From positions 269,297 through 333,296 of the forward strand of contig NZ_FNAP01000003.1 of assembly GCF_900101965.1 (NCBI RefSeq): DNA of 64,000 nt, read 5' to 3'. Of the stretch, positions 41,607 to 50,898 are shown piece by piece. The DNA is from Rhodospira trueperi. GTDB taxonomy: Bacteria > Pseudomonadota > Alphaproteobacteria > Rhodospirillales > Rhodospirillaceae. The position numbers were made by a program, and so were the translations under genes. The notes beneath the pieces are model-generated. The model was not told the DNA's origin, ran no database searches, and saw nothing but the letters and a program-made list of their open reading frames with translations. The first letter of the stretch is position 1, and each line of letters begins with the position of its first letter.

Positions 41607-42244
41607 TTTATGCTCTCTTCTATTGTTTTTACAAATTCCTCTATCGCCCCTGGATTTCTCAAAGATATTGTATTGCACTCAATCAATGGAGCCAATTCTT
41701 CTTCAACAAGGAAGTAAATAACATCGAGAGATTCTCTCTTTAGCTTTTGATGCAATCGTGGATTCGCTCTCCGGAGTCTCTTCGAGGCTTCCGACGAACG
41801 CTCAATTATACCTTGCGTAACGATAACGGAAACAATAGCGCCGACCCCAACAGAGACAAGCCTCTTGACAATCGCTTTGGTCACAACGGCTGCGGCGATT
41901 TTTTGACCTAAATAGCTCGACAGCGTGATTTGGGCCCCATACCGAGAAGCCGTCCATATCCCCGCCTTGTCGAGCGCTTCTTTGAGTTTTCCCTTGGTTG
42001 ACTCTGGGAGTTGTGCAAAAAAATCATCAAGAATAATCTGCACGAGTTTGTATATAACCTGCTTATTATTAAAGGCCTTTTTTATTAGATCGGCAATCCG
42101 CCCGCGCTCTGCAGCATTCTCATTCTGGACTTCTTCGCCGAACAACCCCATGTCCTCGAATGTTCTTCTGCTGCCATAATAAAGGTCGACCGGAATAGAA
42201 AAAACACCAGAAACAAAGGCTTCTCCGATATCATAGAGGCGCAT
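41603..42244 (-). CDS. Hypothetical protein with central hydrophobic helix, lower GC
   Basis: A 213-residue protein from the ATG at 42244 (GGGAG six bases upstream). It starts MRLYDIGEAFVSGVFSIPVD, has amphipathic helices, a hydrophobic hairpin-like segment (about 118-150, KAIVKRLVSVGVGAIVSVIV) and a charged tail. No family recognised. The hydrophobic hairpin among charged helices is reminiscent of pore-forming domains, but this is only a resemblance. It is coupled to the small membrane protein downstream, and both have AT-rich codon use, suggesting joint transfer. Confidence 0.72.
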   Translation of the reverse strand: MRLYDIGEAFVSGVFSIPVDLYYGSRRTFEDMGLFGEEVQNENAAERGRIADLIKKAFNNKQVIYKLVQIILDDFFAQLPESTKGKLKEALDKAGIWTASRYGAQITLSSYLGQKIAAAVVTKAIVKRLVSVGVGAIVSVIVTQGIIERSSEASKRLRRANPRLHQKLKRESLDVIYFLVEEELAPLIECNTISLRNPGAIEEFVKTIEESIK

Positions 42245-42489
42245 GGCATTCTCCCTTGTCACAAGAAGCCCGGACTCCACGGTTCGAAAGCGACATTCTA
42301 TGGGCGCCATAACCCACAATCAAGCAACGTTAGCATTATAGCCCTTCAGTTACGCGTCGCGCAGCGTCGGCAGAGCCTGGGCGCTTTTTTTCCGAGATGG
42401 CGGGCGCGGGTCCTTGCCGCATCGCCGCGCTGTTCTTCCGCTAAACCCGGCGCTGAACCCGGCCTTGATGGCCGGACCATCATTGCGCC

Positions 42490-43311
42490 CTACTCCCCCC
42501 CCACCAGCACCCCGCACGCCTCGACCACGCCCCGGGTGATGGCCTCCGCCAGAATGTCTTGGTGGAACGGGTCCCGCAGGCGCGCCTCCTCTTCCGGATG
42601 GACGATCACCCCGGCCTCGATCAGCACCGCCGGCATGGCCGCCGCCTTCAACACCACCAGATCGGCGAAATCGTAGATGCCGAGGTCGGGGTCCAACAGC
42701 GGGCGGTTCTCGCCGGCGATGGGCTCGGCGTGGTGCAGGCTGGGGGACAGGCCCCAGTCCGCCAGCGCCCGGCCGATGGCCTTGGCGACAGCGAGGCTCT
42801 CCTCCGGGAACAGGTTCTTGCCGGAGATGAACAGCGAATACCCCTGGGCATGGCGGCTGAAGCGGGCCGGGCGGCCGTCCAGCGTGCCCTGCTCCAGATA
42901 GCGCGGCTGCACCGAATCATGATGGATGGACAGCAGCAGGTGCGCCCCCATCGCCGCCGCCCGGCGTGGCCGCTCCCACAGGTCGAGGGCGGCATCGGCC
43001 GGCGCGATGAGGGCGGCCCCCGACAGTCCGGCCGCGTGCATGTGCGCCAGCACCTGTGACGCCAGATCGACGTTGAAGGCATGCTCCGGCCGCCCCCGCG
43101 CGCTCGTCGCGCCGGGCGAGGCCACCGAGTGGCCGATGTCCAGCGCCACAATCAGGCGATCCCGATCACAGGCCGCCGCGCCCGAGTCGGCCCCCCACAC
43201 CGTCATCAGCATCAGCACGATGAGACCGAACCGGCCCGCGCCGCTGTTCCTTGGCAGGACCGCCCTTCGGATGATCGGTCTCCACGTATGCAAAAAGCGC
43301 AGGCAGCTCAT
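42490..43311 (-). CDS. N-acetylmuramoyl-L-alanine amidase (Amidase_3), exported
   Basis: About 273 residues from the ATG at 43311; the start is uncertain as no strong ribosome site is seen. A hydrophobic export segment (about 28-43, FGLIVLMLMTVWGADSG) precedes the catalytic domain. Zinc ligands are likely in IVALDIGHS (His), EHAFN (Glu), and LLLSIHHDS (His), and the catalytic Glu in AVLIEAGVI. This is the Amidase_3 order and spacing. It cleaves the bond between MurNAc and L-Ala in peptidoglycan. It is divergent from the ABC transporter ATPase gene. Confidence 0.87.
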   Translation of the reverse strand: MSCLRFLHTWRPIIRRAVLPRNSGAGRFGLIVLMLMTVWGADSGAAACDRDRLIVALDIGHSVASPGATSARGRPEHAFNVDLASQVLAHMHAAGLSGAALIAPADAALDLWERPRRAAAMGAHLLLSIHHDSVQPRYLEQGTLDGRPARFSRHAQGYSLFISGKNLFPEESLAVAKAIGRALADWGLSPSLHHAEPIAGENRPLLDPDLGIYDFADLVVLKAAAMPAVLIEAGVIVHPEEEARLRDPFHQDILAEAITRGVVEACGVLVGGE

Positions 43312-43694
43312 TAAGATTCTGCGGGCATTGTGCCCAAGGCGCGGGCAGTTGCCACGCCAAGCAAGACGAAAAGCGCAAGGGCGGCGCACTGAAACTTGGC
43401 CTTGCCTGAGCGAGAAACCAGCGGGCTTTGCCGGCAACATGGCGCAGAGAGTCGCAACATTTCCCAACGTCTTGAAATTCATCTCTTCGGTTTTTGATCT
43501 ACCCTCTGGGTGTCGCACCTTCTTCATTTCAAGAACCCTTGAGCGTCTATTTGGGAGGGCTTGTTCCGCCTGTTGTTTTTTTGCTCTGCCATGCTACCGT
43601 CTCGTTCAATTCCACGGTGAGCCCGTGGGCGGCGCCAATCATCGCCCGGTGACTCACCCAACACGGCAGCGCATTCGGAGCACGGCGGGGCAGC

Positions 43695-44786
43695 ATGTCC
43701 GAGACACGGGATCCGTTCGTTCGGTTCCAGGACGTTCAGAAGAGCTACGACGGCGAAACGCTGGTCGTCAAAAACCTCAACCTCGACATCGCCCGGGGCG
43801 AGTTCCTGACCCTGCTCGGTCCGTCGGGGTCGGGCAAGACCACCTGTCTGATGATGCTGGCTGGTTTCGAGTCCCCCACGCACGGTCAGATCACGCTGGA
43901 CGGTCAACCCATCAAAAACGTACCGCCTCACGAACGCGGCATCGGCATGGTGTTCCAGAACTATGCCCTGTTTCCGCACATGAGCGTGGCGGAGAACGTG
44001 GGCTACCCCCTGCGGGTGCGCGGTGTCGCCCGGAATGAGATGGAGCGCCGCGTCCAGCGCGCGCTGGACATGGTGGAACTGGGCCACCTGGGCCGGCGCC
44101 GTCCGGCGCAACTGTCCGGCGGCCAACAGCAGCGCGTCGCGCTGGCCCGCGCGCTGGTGTTCGAGCCGCAACTGGTTCTGCTCGACGAGCCGCTGGGCGC
44201 GCTGGACAAGAACCTGCGCGAGCAGATGCAGTACGAACTCAAGCACATCCACGGAAGCCTGGGTGTGACCATGGTCTACGTCACGCACGACCAGACCGAG
44301 GCGCTGACGATGTCGAACCGCATCGCCGTGTTCGACGACGGCGTCATCCAGCAGCTGGACGAGCCGGCGACGCTGTACGAGCGGCCGGCCAACGCCTTCG
44401 TGGCCCAGTTCATCGGCGAGAACAACCGCCTGATGGGACATGTCGAGGCGGTGGACGGCCCGCTGTGCACCGTGCGATCCGACAGCGGCGCCAGCATCCG
44501 CGCCGTCAACATCCGGGCCGGAGGCATCGGCGAACGGACGCTGATGTCGCTGCGGCCGGAGCGGGTGTCGATCAATCCCGACCCCGGCAGCACGCCCAAC
44601 ATCCTCGACGCCGAGGTGCTGGAAGTCATCTACGTGGGCGATCACATCCGCTCGCGCATGCGGGTGTGCGGCCACGACGATTTCATCGTCAAGGTGCCCA
44701 ACTGGTCCGGGCACGTTCATCTGCGCGCGGGCGAGAGCCTGCGCGTGGGCTGGCACGCCGAGGACTGCCGGGCCCTGGACGCCTGA
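43695..44786 (+). CDS. Polyamine-type ABC transporter ATP-binding protein
   Basis: A 363-residue ATPase with Walker A GPSGSGKTT, Q-loop NYALFPHMSVAENV, signature LSGGQQQRVALARAL, Walker B LVLLDEPLGALD and an H-loop YVTHDQTEAL, followed by a C-terminal TOBE-type regulatory domain (from about 240). It matches PotA-type importers for spermidine/putrescine and similar cationic solutes. It is first in a run with two binding proteins and two permeases on the same strand. Confidence 0.94.
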   Translation: MSETRDPFVRFQDVQKSYDGETLVVKNLNLDIARGEFLTLLGPSGSGKTTCLMMLAGFESPTHGQITLDGQPIKNVPPHERGIGMVFQNYALFPHMSVAENVGYPLRVRGVARNEMERRVQRALDMVELGHLGRRRPAQLSGGQQQRVALARALVFEPQLVLLDEPLGALDKNLREQMQYELKHIHGSLGVTMVYVTHDQTEALTMSNRIAVFDDGVIQQLDEPATLYERPANAFVAQFIGENNRLMGHVEAVDGPLCTVRSDSGASIRAVNIRAGGIGERTLMSLRPERVSINPDPGSTPNILDAEVLEVIYVGDHIRSRMRVCGHDDFIVKVPNWSGHVHLRAGESLRVGWHAEDCRALDA

Positions 44787-44856
44787 CCGCCCGCCGAATG
44801 CCACAGGGCGGGCGGCCTCCGTTCACCGTGACCCTGGAACAGGAAGGACACATCCA

Positions 44857-45957
44857 ATGACCTCTGCGACCCAACGCTTCCGCGCGCCGCTGGCGGCGGC
44901 TTGCGCCCTGGCGCTGGCCGGTGCCGCGTCCCCAGCCCTGGCCGAGGATCTGAACGTCGTTTCCTGGGGTGGAGCCTACACCAAGAGCCAGCAGGAAGCC
45001 TACTACACGCCGTGGGAAGAAAAGACCGGCCACACCATCAATTCCATCGACTACGACGGCAACGTCGCCCCGGTGAAGGCGCAGGTCGAGTCCGGCAACG
45101 TTGACTGGGACGTGGTCGATGTCGAACTGTCCGACGCCGTGCGCCTGTGCGACGAGGGCCTGCTGGAAATCCTGCCGCTGGAGGACCTGCCGCCGGCCGC
45201 CGATGGCACCCCGGCCGATGAGGACTTCATCGACGGCTCGGTGATGGACTGCGGCGTCGGTAACATTGTCTGGTCGACGGCCATCGCCTATGACGAAAGC
45301 CAGTTCTCGGACAATCCGCCATCCTCCATGGCCGACTTTTTCGATGTCGAGACTTACCCGGGCAAGCGCGGCCTCAGCAACACCGCCAAGGCCAACCTGG
45401 AATTCGCCCTGGTCGCCGACGGCGTGGCACCGGGCGACGTCTACGACGTGCTGTCGACGCCCGAGGGCGTCGACCGCGCCTTCGCCATGCTCGACAAGAT
45501 CAAGGATGACGTCGTCTGGTGGGATGCCGGCGCGCAGCCGCCGCAGATGCTGGCGGACGGCGAGGTCTCCATGACCAGCGCCTACAACGGCCGCATCTTC
45601 AATGCCATCGCCGTCGAGGACAAGCCGTTCAAGATCATCTGGGACGGACAGGTGTTTTACATCGACCTGTTCGTGATCCCCAAGGGCGCGCCCAACAAGG
45701 ACCTGGCGTGGGAGTTCATCAAGTTCGCCACCGGCACCCAGCCGCTGGCCGATCAGGCGGCGTGGATCTCCTACGGCCCGGTGCGCCAGTCCTCCGTGCC
45801 GCTGGTCGGCAAGCACGCCGAGGCGGGCATCGAGATGGCCCCGCATATGCCGACGGCGCCGGAGAACTTCGAGACCGCCGTGCAGGTCGATCACTACTGG
45901 TGGGCCGACCACGCCGACGAGATGAACGAGCGTTTCAACGCCTGGCTAGCGCAGTAG
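44857..45957 (+). CDS. PotD-type solute-binding protein, copy A
   Basis: A 366-residue exported protein with signal peptide ending SPALAED (about 29). The mature protein opens LNVVSWGGAYTKSQQEAYY, the usual start of PotD-like periplasmic binding proteins (type II fold). The ATG follows AGGAAGGA. It is about 75 percent identical by eye to the next gene over most of its length. It delivers a polyamine-type ligand to the permease pair. Confidence 0.92.
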   Translation: MTSATQRFRAPLAAACALALAGAASPALAEDLNVVSWGGAYTKSQQEAYYTPWEEKTGHTINSIDYDGNVAPVKAQVESGNVDWDVVDVELSDAVRLCDEGLLEILPLEDLPPAADGTPADEDFIDGSVMDCGVGNIVWSTAIAYDESQFSDNPPSSMADFFDVETYPGKRGLSNTAKANLEFALVADGVAPGDVYDVLSTPEGVDRAFAMLDKIKDDVVWWDAGAQPPQMLADGEVSMTSAYNGRIFNAIAVEDKPFKIIWDGQVFYIDLFVIPKGAPNKDLAWEFIKFATGTQPLADQAAWISYGPVRQSSVPLVGKHAEAGIEMAPHMPTAPENFETAVQVDHYWWADHADEMNERFNAWLAQ

Positions 45958-46034
45958 CGCGGCTAAGCCTGGGGGTGCGCCCGCAGCCGGCGGCGCGCAT
46001 CCCCACACCAACAAGACCAAGGAGTTTCGATCCC

Positions 46035-47135
46035 ATGTCGCTTGCGATCAAGACGGCCCGCGCCTCGCTGGCCGGAGCTTGTGCCCTGGTCCTGGCTGGG
46101 GTGTCGTCCCCGACCCTCGCCGAAGACCTCAACGTGGTATGTTGGGGGGGAGCCTACACCAAGGCTCAGATGGAGGCGTACTACTCGCCATGGGAGGACA
46201 AAACCGGCCACACCATCAACTCCATCGACTATGACGGCAGCGTCGCGCCGGTGAAGGCGCAGGTCGAGTCCGGCAACGTTGACTGGGACGTGGTGGATGT
46301 CGAACTGTCCGATGCCATTCGCCTGTGCGACGAAGGCGTGCTGGAACTGCTGCCGCTGGACGAACTGCCGCCGGCGCCCGACGGGACCCCGGCCACCCAG
46401 GACTTCCTGGACGGCGCCCTGACCGACTGCGCCGTGGGGGCCATCGTCTGGAGCAGCATCTTCGCCTACGACGAAAGCCGCTACCCCGACAATCCGCCCA
46501 GCGCCATCGCCGACCTGTTCGATACCGAGACCTACCCGGGCAAGCGCGCCCTGCGTCGCATCGCCAAGTACAACCTGGAAATGGCGCTCATGGCCGACGG
46601 CGTGCCGGCCGCCGAGGTCTACGACGTGCTCTCCACCCCCGAGGGCGTGGACCGGGCCTTCGCCGTGCTCGATCGCATCAAGGACCAAGTGGTCTGGTGG
46701 GACGCTGGTGCCCAGCCGCCGCAGATGCTGGCCGATGGCGAGGTGGTCATGGCCAACGCCCCGCACGGCCGGATCTTCAATGCGCGGGTGGTCGAGGGCA
46801 AGCCGTTCCGGATCGTCTGGGACGGGCAGATCTGGGACCTCGACCTGTTCGTCATCCCGCGCGACACACCAAAGCGCGACCTGGCCTGGGACTTCATCAA
46901 ATTCGCCACGGCGACCGAACAGCAGGCCGCCCTGGCCTCCTGGATCTCCTACGGCCCGCCGCGCCAGTCCTCGGTGCCGATGATCGGCCGCCATGTCGAG
47001 ACCGGCATCGAGATGGGGCCGCACATGCCGACGGCGCCCGAGAATTTCCAGAACGCGCTGCAGGTCGATCACTACTGGTGGGCCGACCACGCCGACGAGA
47101 TGAACGAGCGCTTCAACGCCTGGCTGGCGCAGTAG
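46035..47135 (+). CDS. PotD-type solute-binding protein, copy B
   Basis: A 366-residue exported protein from the ATG at 46035 (AAGGAG upstream); the open frame continues upstream into copy A but in another frame. The signal peptide ends SPTLAED. It is the tandem paralogue of copy A, nearly the same length, with differences in the ligand-facing loops (for example VVCWGGAYTKAQMEAYY and VMANAPHGRIFNARVVEGK). Two paralogous binding proteins for one permease suggest divergent ligand ranges. Confidence 0.92.
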   Translation: MSLAIKTARASLAGACALVLAGVSSPTLAEDLNVVCWGGAYTKAQMEAYYSPWEDKTGHTINSIDYDGSVAPVKAQVESGNVDWDVVDVELSDAIRLCDEGVLELLPLDELPPAPDGTPATQDFLDGALTDCAVGAIVWSSIFAYDESRYPDNPPSAIADLFDTETYPGKRALRRIAKYNLEMALMADGVPAAEVYDVLSTPEGVDRAFAVLDRIKDQVVWWDAGAQPPQMLADGEVVMANAPHGRIFNARVVEGKPFRIVWDGQIWDLDLFVIPRDTPKRDLAWDFIKFATATEQQAALASWISYGPPRQSSVPMIGRHVETGIEMGPHMPTAPENFQNALQVDHYWWADHADEMNERFNAWLAQ

Positions 47136-47208
47136 GGCGGGGGACAAGACCTCACCCCACCCCTCCCCGTGAACAGCCATCTGAACCACACAACTCTCCT
47201 TTCATTTG

Positions 47209-47310
47209 TCATTGCGAGGAGCGAAGCGACGAAGCAATCCAGGGCGAACAGTGGTATCCTCCGCTCTGGATTGCTTCACCCTCGTCTTTCGACGAGGGGT
47301 CGCAATGACA
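47209..47310 (+). repeat. Palindromic repeat in ABC operon gap
   Basis: The left arm is GTCATTGCGAGGAGCGAAGC and GAAGCAATCCAG; the right arm is CTGGATTGCTTC, then GGTCGCAATGAC. The element folds into a long hairpin and lies in a 312-base gap between the second binding protein and the permease gene. This arm sequence is of a type seen dispersed in many bacterial genomes. No promoter was identified in the gap. Confidence 0.85.
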
Positions 47311-47447
47311 GTTCGTTTTTCCGGTCGGCTTTCGCCGACGCTGATGGCGACACGTTGACACGGAGGCGGTCGGGACCGGCACCAGCATGGCGCCCATCGC
47401 CTCCCCACCGCCGTACCGCCTTCCCACGACCGACCAGGGCACCGACC

Positions 47448-48722
47448 ATGACCGATGCGCCCACCGCCTCCGCCGCCGACGGCGTGCTCCGCACCAACGA
47501 CGGCGTACCGCTGAAGATCACGCTGCGCCGCGTCACCCGGCGCCAGCGCCTGATCGCGCTAGCCCTGGTCATGCCGCTGTTCGCCTTCATCATGGTCACC
47601 TTTGTCGGCCCCATCGGTATGATGCTGTTCCGGGCCGTCGACAACCCTGTGTTGCAGGAACAGATTCCGCGCACCGTCGCGCTGCTCAACGAGACCTGGG
47701 ACGGCGAAAGCGCGCCCGACGAAGCGGTGTTCGCCGTGCTCGCCGAGGAGATGATCCAGCTATACAAGGTGCGCGAGGTCGCCAAGGTCGGCATCCGCCT
47801 GAACTACGAGCAGAGCGGCCTGCGCAGCCTGATCACCCAGACGGCGCGCACTGTCGCCCGGCGCGGCGAGCCGCCGTGGATGGAAACCTTCATCGCCATC
47901 GACGAGCGCTGGGGCGAGCCCGAGACCTGGGGCATCATCCAGCAGGCGTCGCCGCGCTATACCCTGTCCTTTTTCCTGGCCGCCCTCGACCTGCGCTACG
48001 ACTGGCAGGGCAACATCGTCGAGCAGCCGGAGCGCGAGCAGATCTACGTCATGATGTTCGGCCGCACGCTGTGGATCAGCGGACTGGTGACGGCGTTGTG
48101 CCTCGTGCTGGGGTTCCCGGTGGCCCACCTGCTGGCCACCCTGCCCATGCGCCAGTCCAACATCCTGATGATCCTGGTGCTGTTGCCATTCTGGACCTCG
48201 CTGCTGGTGCGCACGACATCGTGGATCGTGCTGTTGCAGACCGAGGGCGTGATCAACGACGTGCTGGTGTGGATCGGCCTGATCGCTGACGAGAACCGGG
48301 CACAGATGATCTACAACCAGTTCGGCACCATCATTGCCATGACGCATATCCTGTTGCCGTTCATGGTGCTGCCGATCTACTCGGTCATGCGCACCATCTC
48401 GCCCAGCCACATGCGCGCGGCCCGCTCCCTGGGGGCGACGCCCTTCCGGGCCTTCCGCGAGGTGTATGTGCCGCAGACGCTGCCCGGGGTGGGCGCCGGG
48501 TCGATCCTCGTGTTCATCCTGTCGATCGGCTACTACATCACGCCGGCGCTGGTGGGCGGACGCACCGGCCAGCTCATCTCCAATTTCATCGCCTATCACA
48601 TGCAGAAGTCGCTGAACTGGGGGCTGGCCGCCGCCCTGGGCGCGCTTCTGCTGGCCGGTGTGCTGGTGCTGTACTGGCTGTACAATCGGCTGATCGGCAT
48701 CGACAAGATGAAGTTCGGATAA
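47448..48722 (+). CDS. Polyamine-type ABC transporter permease (PotB-like), with large periplasmic insert
   Basis: A 424-residue protein starting at the ATG at 47448; the open frame to 47169 is non-coding repeat. The first membrane helix (about 32-57) is separated from the other five by about 150 residues of soluble sequence (about 60-195), which is longer than in PotB. The permease EAA-type loop is RAARSLGATPFRAFREVYVPQTLPG. The insert is unusual for the family and may contact the binding proteins. Confidence 0.92.
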   Translation: MTDAPTASAADGVLRTNDGVPLKITLRRVTRRQRLIALALVMPLFAFIMVTFVGPIGMMLFRAVDNPVLQEQIPRTVALLNETWDGESAPDEAVFAVLAEEMIQLYKVREVAKVGIRLNYEQSGLRSLITQTARTVARRGEPPWMETFIAIDERWGEPETWGIIQQASPRYTLSFFLAALDLRYDWQGNIVEQPEREQIYVMMFGRTLWISGLVTALCLVLGFPVAHLLATLPMRQSNILMILVLLPFWTSLLVRTTSWIVLLQTEGVINDVLVWIGLIADENRAQMIYNQFGTIIAMTHILLPFMVLPIYSVMRTISPSHMRAARSLGATPFRAFREVYVPQTLPGVGAGSILVFILSIGYYITPALVGGRTGQLISNFIAYHMQKSLNWGLAAALGALLLAGVLVLYWLYNRLIGIDKMKFG

Positions 48723-48739
48723 GGCCCGGAGGCGCAACC

Positions 48740-49594
48740 ATGTCCACCCTGCCGCCCTATGCCAGTCCGCTGGAACGCCTCTGGTTCTACGCCTTCCGCG
48801 TCCTGTGCGGCCTGATCCTGTTCTTTCTCATCATGCCGATCCTGGTGATCGTGCCGCTGTCCTTTAACGCCGAGCCGTACTTCACCTTCACCCAGGGCAT
48901 GCTGAACCTGGACTCCGAGGCCTACTCGCTACGCTGGTACCGCGACATCATCGAGAACGAGCAGTGGCTGCACTCGATCAAGAACAGCTTCATCGTCGCC
49001 ATCAGCGCCACCATCCTGGCCACCAGCCTGGGGACGCTGGCGGCGCTGGGGCTCAGCCGGGCGCACATGCCGGCCCGCACCCTGTTCATGGGCCTGCTGA
49101 TCTCGCCGATGATCGTGCCGCTCATCATCACGGCGGCCGGCATGTACTTCTTCTATTCCGACATCGGCCTAGCGCAGACCCTGCCCGGCATCATTCTGGC
49201 GCACACCGCGCTGGGCACGCCGTTTGTCGTCATCACCGTGACCGCCACCCTGTCCGGCTTCGACACCAACCTGATCCGCGCCTCCTCCAGCCTGGGGGCG
49301 ACGCCGACCTACACCTTCTTCAACATCACCATGCCTTTGATCCTGCCGGGCATGATCTCGGGCGGGCTGTTCGCCTTCATCACCAGCTTCGACGAGGTGG
49401 TGGTGGTGCTGTTCCTGGCCGGGTTCGAGGAACGCACCATCCCGCGCCAGATGTGGGCGGGCATCCGCGAGCAGATCAGCCCGACCATTCTGGCGGTGGC
49501 GACACTGCTGATTTGCGTGTCGGTGGTCCTGCTGATGACGCTGGAACTGCTGCGCCGGCGCGGCGAGCGGCTGCGCGGGCTGACCCCGTCGTAA
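48740..49594 (+). CDS. Polyamine-type ABC transporter permease (PotC-like)
   Basis: A 284-residue protein with six membrane helices, starting 17 bases after the first permease, with GGAGG upstream. The EAA loop is RASSSLGATPTYTFFNITMPLILPG. It pairs with the PotB-like permease to form the channel. Confidence 0.94.
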   Translation: MSTLPPYASPLERLWFYAFRVLCGLILFFLIMPILVIVPLSFNAEPYFTFTQGMLNLDSEAYSLRWYRDIIENEQWLHSIKNSFIVAISATILATSLGTLAALGLSRAHMPARTLFMGLLISPMIVPLIITAAGMYFFYSDIGLAQTLPGIILAHTALGTPFVVITVTATLSGFDTNLIRASSSLGATPTYTFFNITMPLILPGMISGGLFAFITSFDEVVVVLFLAGFEERTIPRQMWAGIREQISPTILAVATLLICVSVVLLMTLELLRRRGERLRGLTPS

Positions 49595-49788
49595 CGGTCG
49601 CAAGGGGTCTCCCGTCCCCCGAACACGCGCACGCAAGCCTTTTCAAACGGTGCCGATTCCGCGATGGTGGGGAGGACAGGAGCCCCGCGCCCAGAAAGTC
49701 CTCGCGCCATGTCCGTCCGCGCCCGCCGCTTGCCCCCCCCGGGCATCCCCGTTCGTTCCGGTTGCGCGTCCGCGCGGGGCCCCGGGGC

Positions 49789-50892
49789 ATGAAGACCAGT
49801 GGCCTGGAAAACCTCACCATTCTGTTGGTCGAGGACAACACCTTCATGCTGGACCTGTTGGACCGGGTGCTGCGCCACCTGGGGTTCGAGCGCATCCACA
49901 AGGCCCACAACGGCGAGGAGGCCATCCGTTTCCTGCGTCAGGTCAGGCGTCGCCCCGACGTCGCCGGCACCGCCGGCGTGGATCTGGTGATCTCCGACCT
50001 GCTGATGACTCCCATCAACGGCCTCTTACTGTTGCAGTGGGTGCGCACCAGCAAGGACAGCCCCAACCGGTTCATGCCGTTCGTCATGCTCTCCGGAGCG
50101 GCGGACGAGGAGTACGTGGAGGCCAGCCGCCACCTGGGCGTCGGCGAGTTCCTGGCCAAGCCGTTCTCCATCAACTCCGTGCTGGAGCACCTGCGCGAAC
50201 TGATCGAACGGCCCCGCCCCTTCATCCTGACCAAGGATTACTTCGGGCCGGATCGGCGCCGTCAGGCACTGCCCCCACCGATCGAGGTCGGCGAGCGCCG
50301 CGATCCCAACCGTCCGGTCAAGACCAGCTTCTCATCGGAAAAGATCAACGAGCCGGCCAAGAACGCCGACGTCTGGATCTTCCACCTACCCAACACGCTG
50401 AAGGACAAGCTCGGGCGGGGCAGTCAGGCGGTGTTCGATCTTCCGCTTGAAATGCTGGAACGGGCGGAGGCCGAACTCGACCGAGTGGCGCTGGATTTCC
50501 ACGACTGGGCGCGGGACTACCTCAACCGGCTCGGTCGCATGCTGGCCGAGGCCGAGGCGAACGCCGACGCCCGGCGCCGCATCTACCGCGACATCAACGG
50601 ACTGGCCCACGAATTGCGCGGACAGGGCGGCCTGTTCGGCTATCCCCTGATGACCACGCTGGCGCTGTCCCTGTTCGAGGCCACGGAACCCGGCTGCCCG
50701 GAGGATGACGACAGCGTCGCCATCATCCGCGCCCATATCGACACCATGCGCATCGTGGTGCGCGACAAGGTCAAGGGCGATGGCGGAGAGGTCGGGCGTC
50801 TGCTGCTGGAAGCCCTGCGCGATGCCATCGCCAAGCACAGCCGCAACCGCGCCAAGCCAAAGAAACCCGCGCCGCCCCGGCGGGCCCGGTAA
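49789..50892 (+). CDS. Response regulator with C-terminal HPt-like domain
   Basis: A 367-residue protein. Residues 8-140 form a receiver domain: ED at 15-16, phospho-acceptor D70 in LVISDLL, T/S in MLSGAADE, K124 in LAKPF. A basic/Pro-rich linker follows. The C-terminus (about 215-360) is helical and carries AHELRGQGGLFGYPLM (H274), which matches the HxLRG core of histidine-phosphotransfer domains. A receiver plus HPt in one chain suggests an intermediate in a phosphorelay. It has no DNA-binding domain. No kinase is adjacent. Confidence 0.85.
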   Translation: MKTSGLENLTILLVEDNTFMLDLLDRVLRHLGFERIHKAHNGEEAIRFLRQVRRRPDVAGTAGVDLVISDLLMTPINGLLLLQWVRTSKDSPNRFMPFVMLSGAADEEYVEASRHLGVGEFLAKPFSINSVLEHLRELIERPRPFILTKDYFGPDRRRQALPPPIEVGERRDPNRPVKTSFSSEKINEPAKNADVWIFHLPNTLKDKLGRGSQAVFDLPLEMLERAEAELDRVALDFHDWARDYLNRLGRMLAEAEANADARRRIYRDINGLAHELRGQGGLFGYPLMTTLALSLFEATEPGCPEDDDSVAIIRAHIDTMRIVVRDKVKGDGGEVGRLLLEALRDAIAKHSRNRAKPKKPAPPRRAR

Positions 50893-50898
50893 CGCGCG

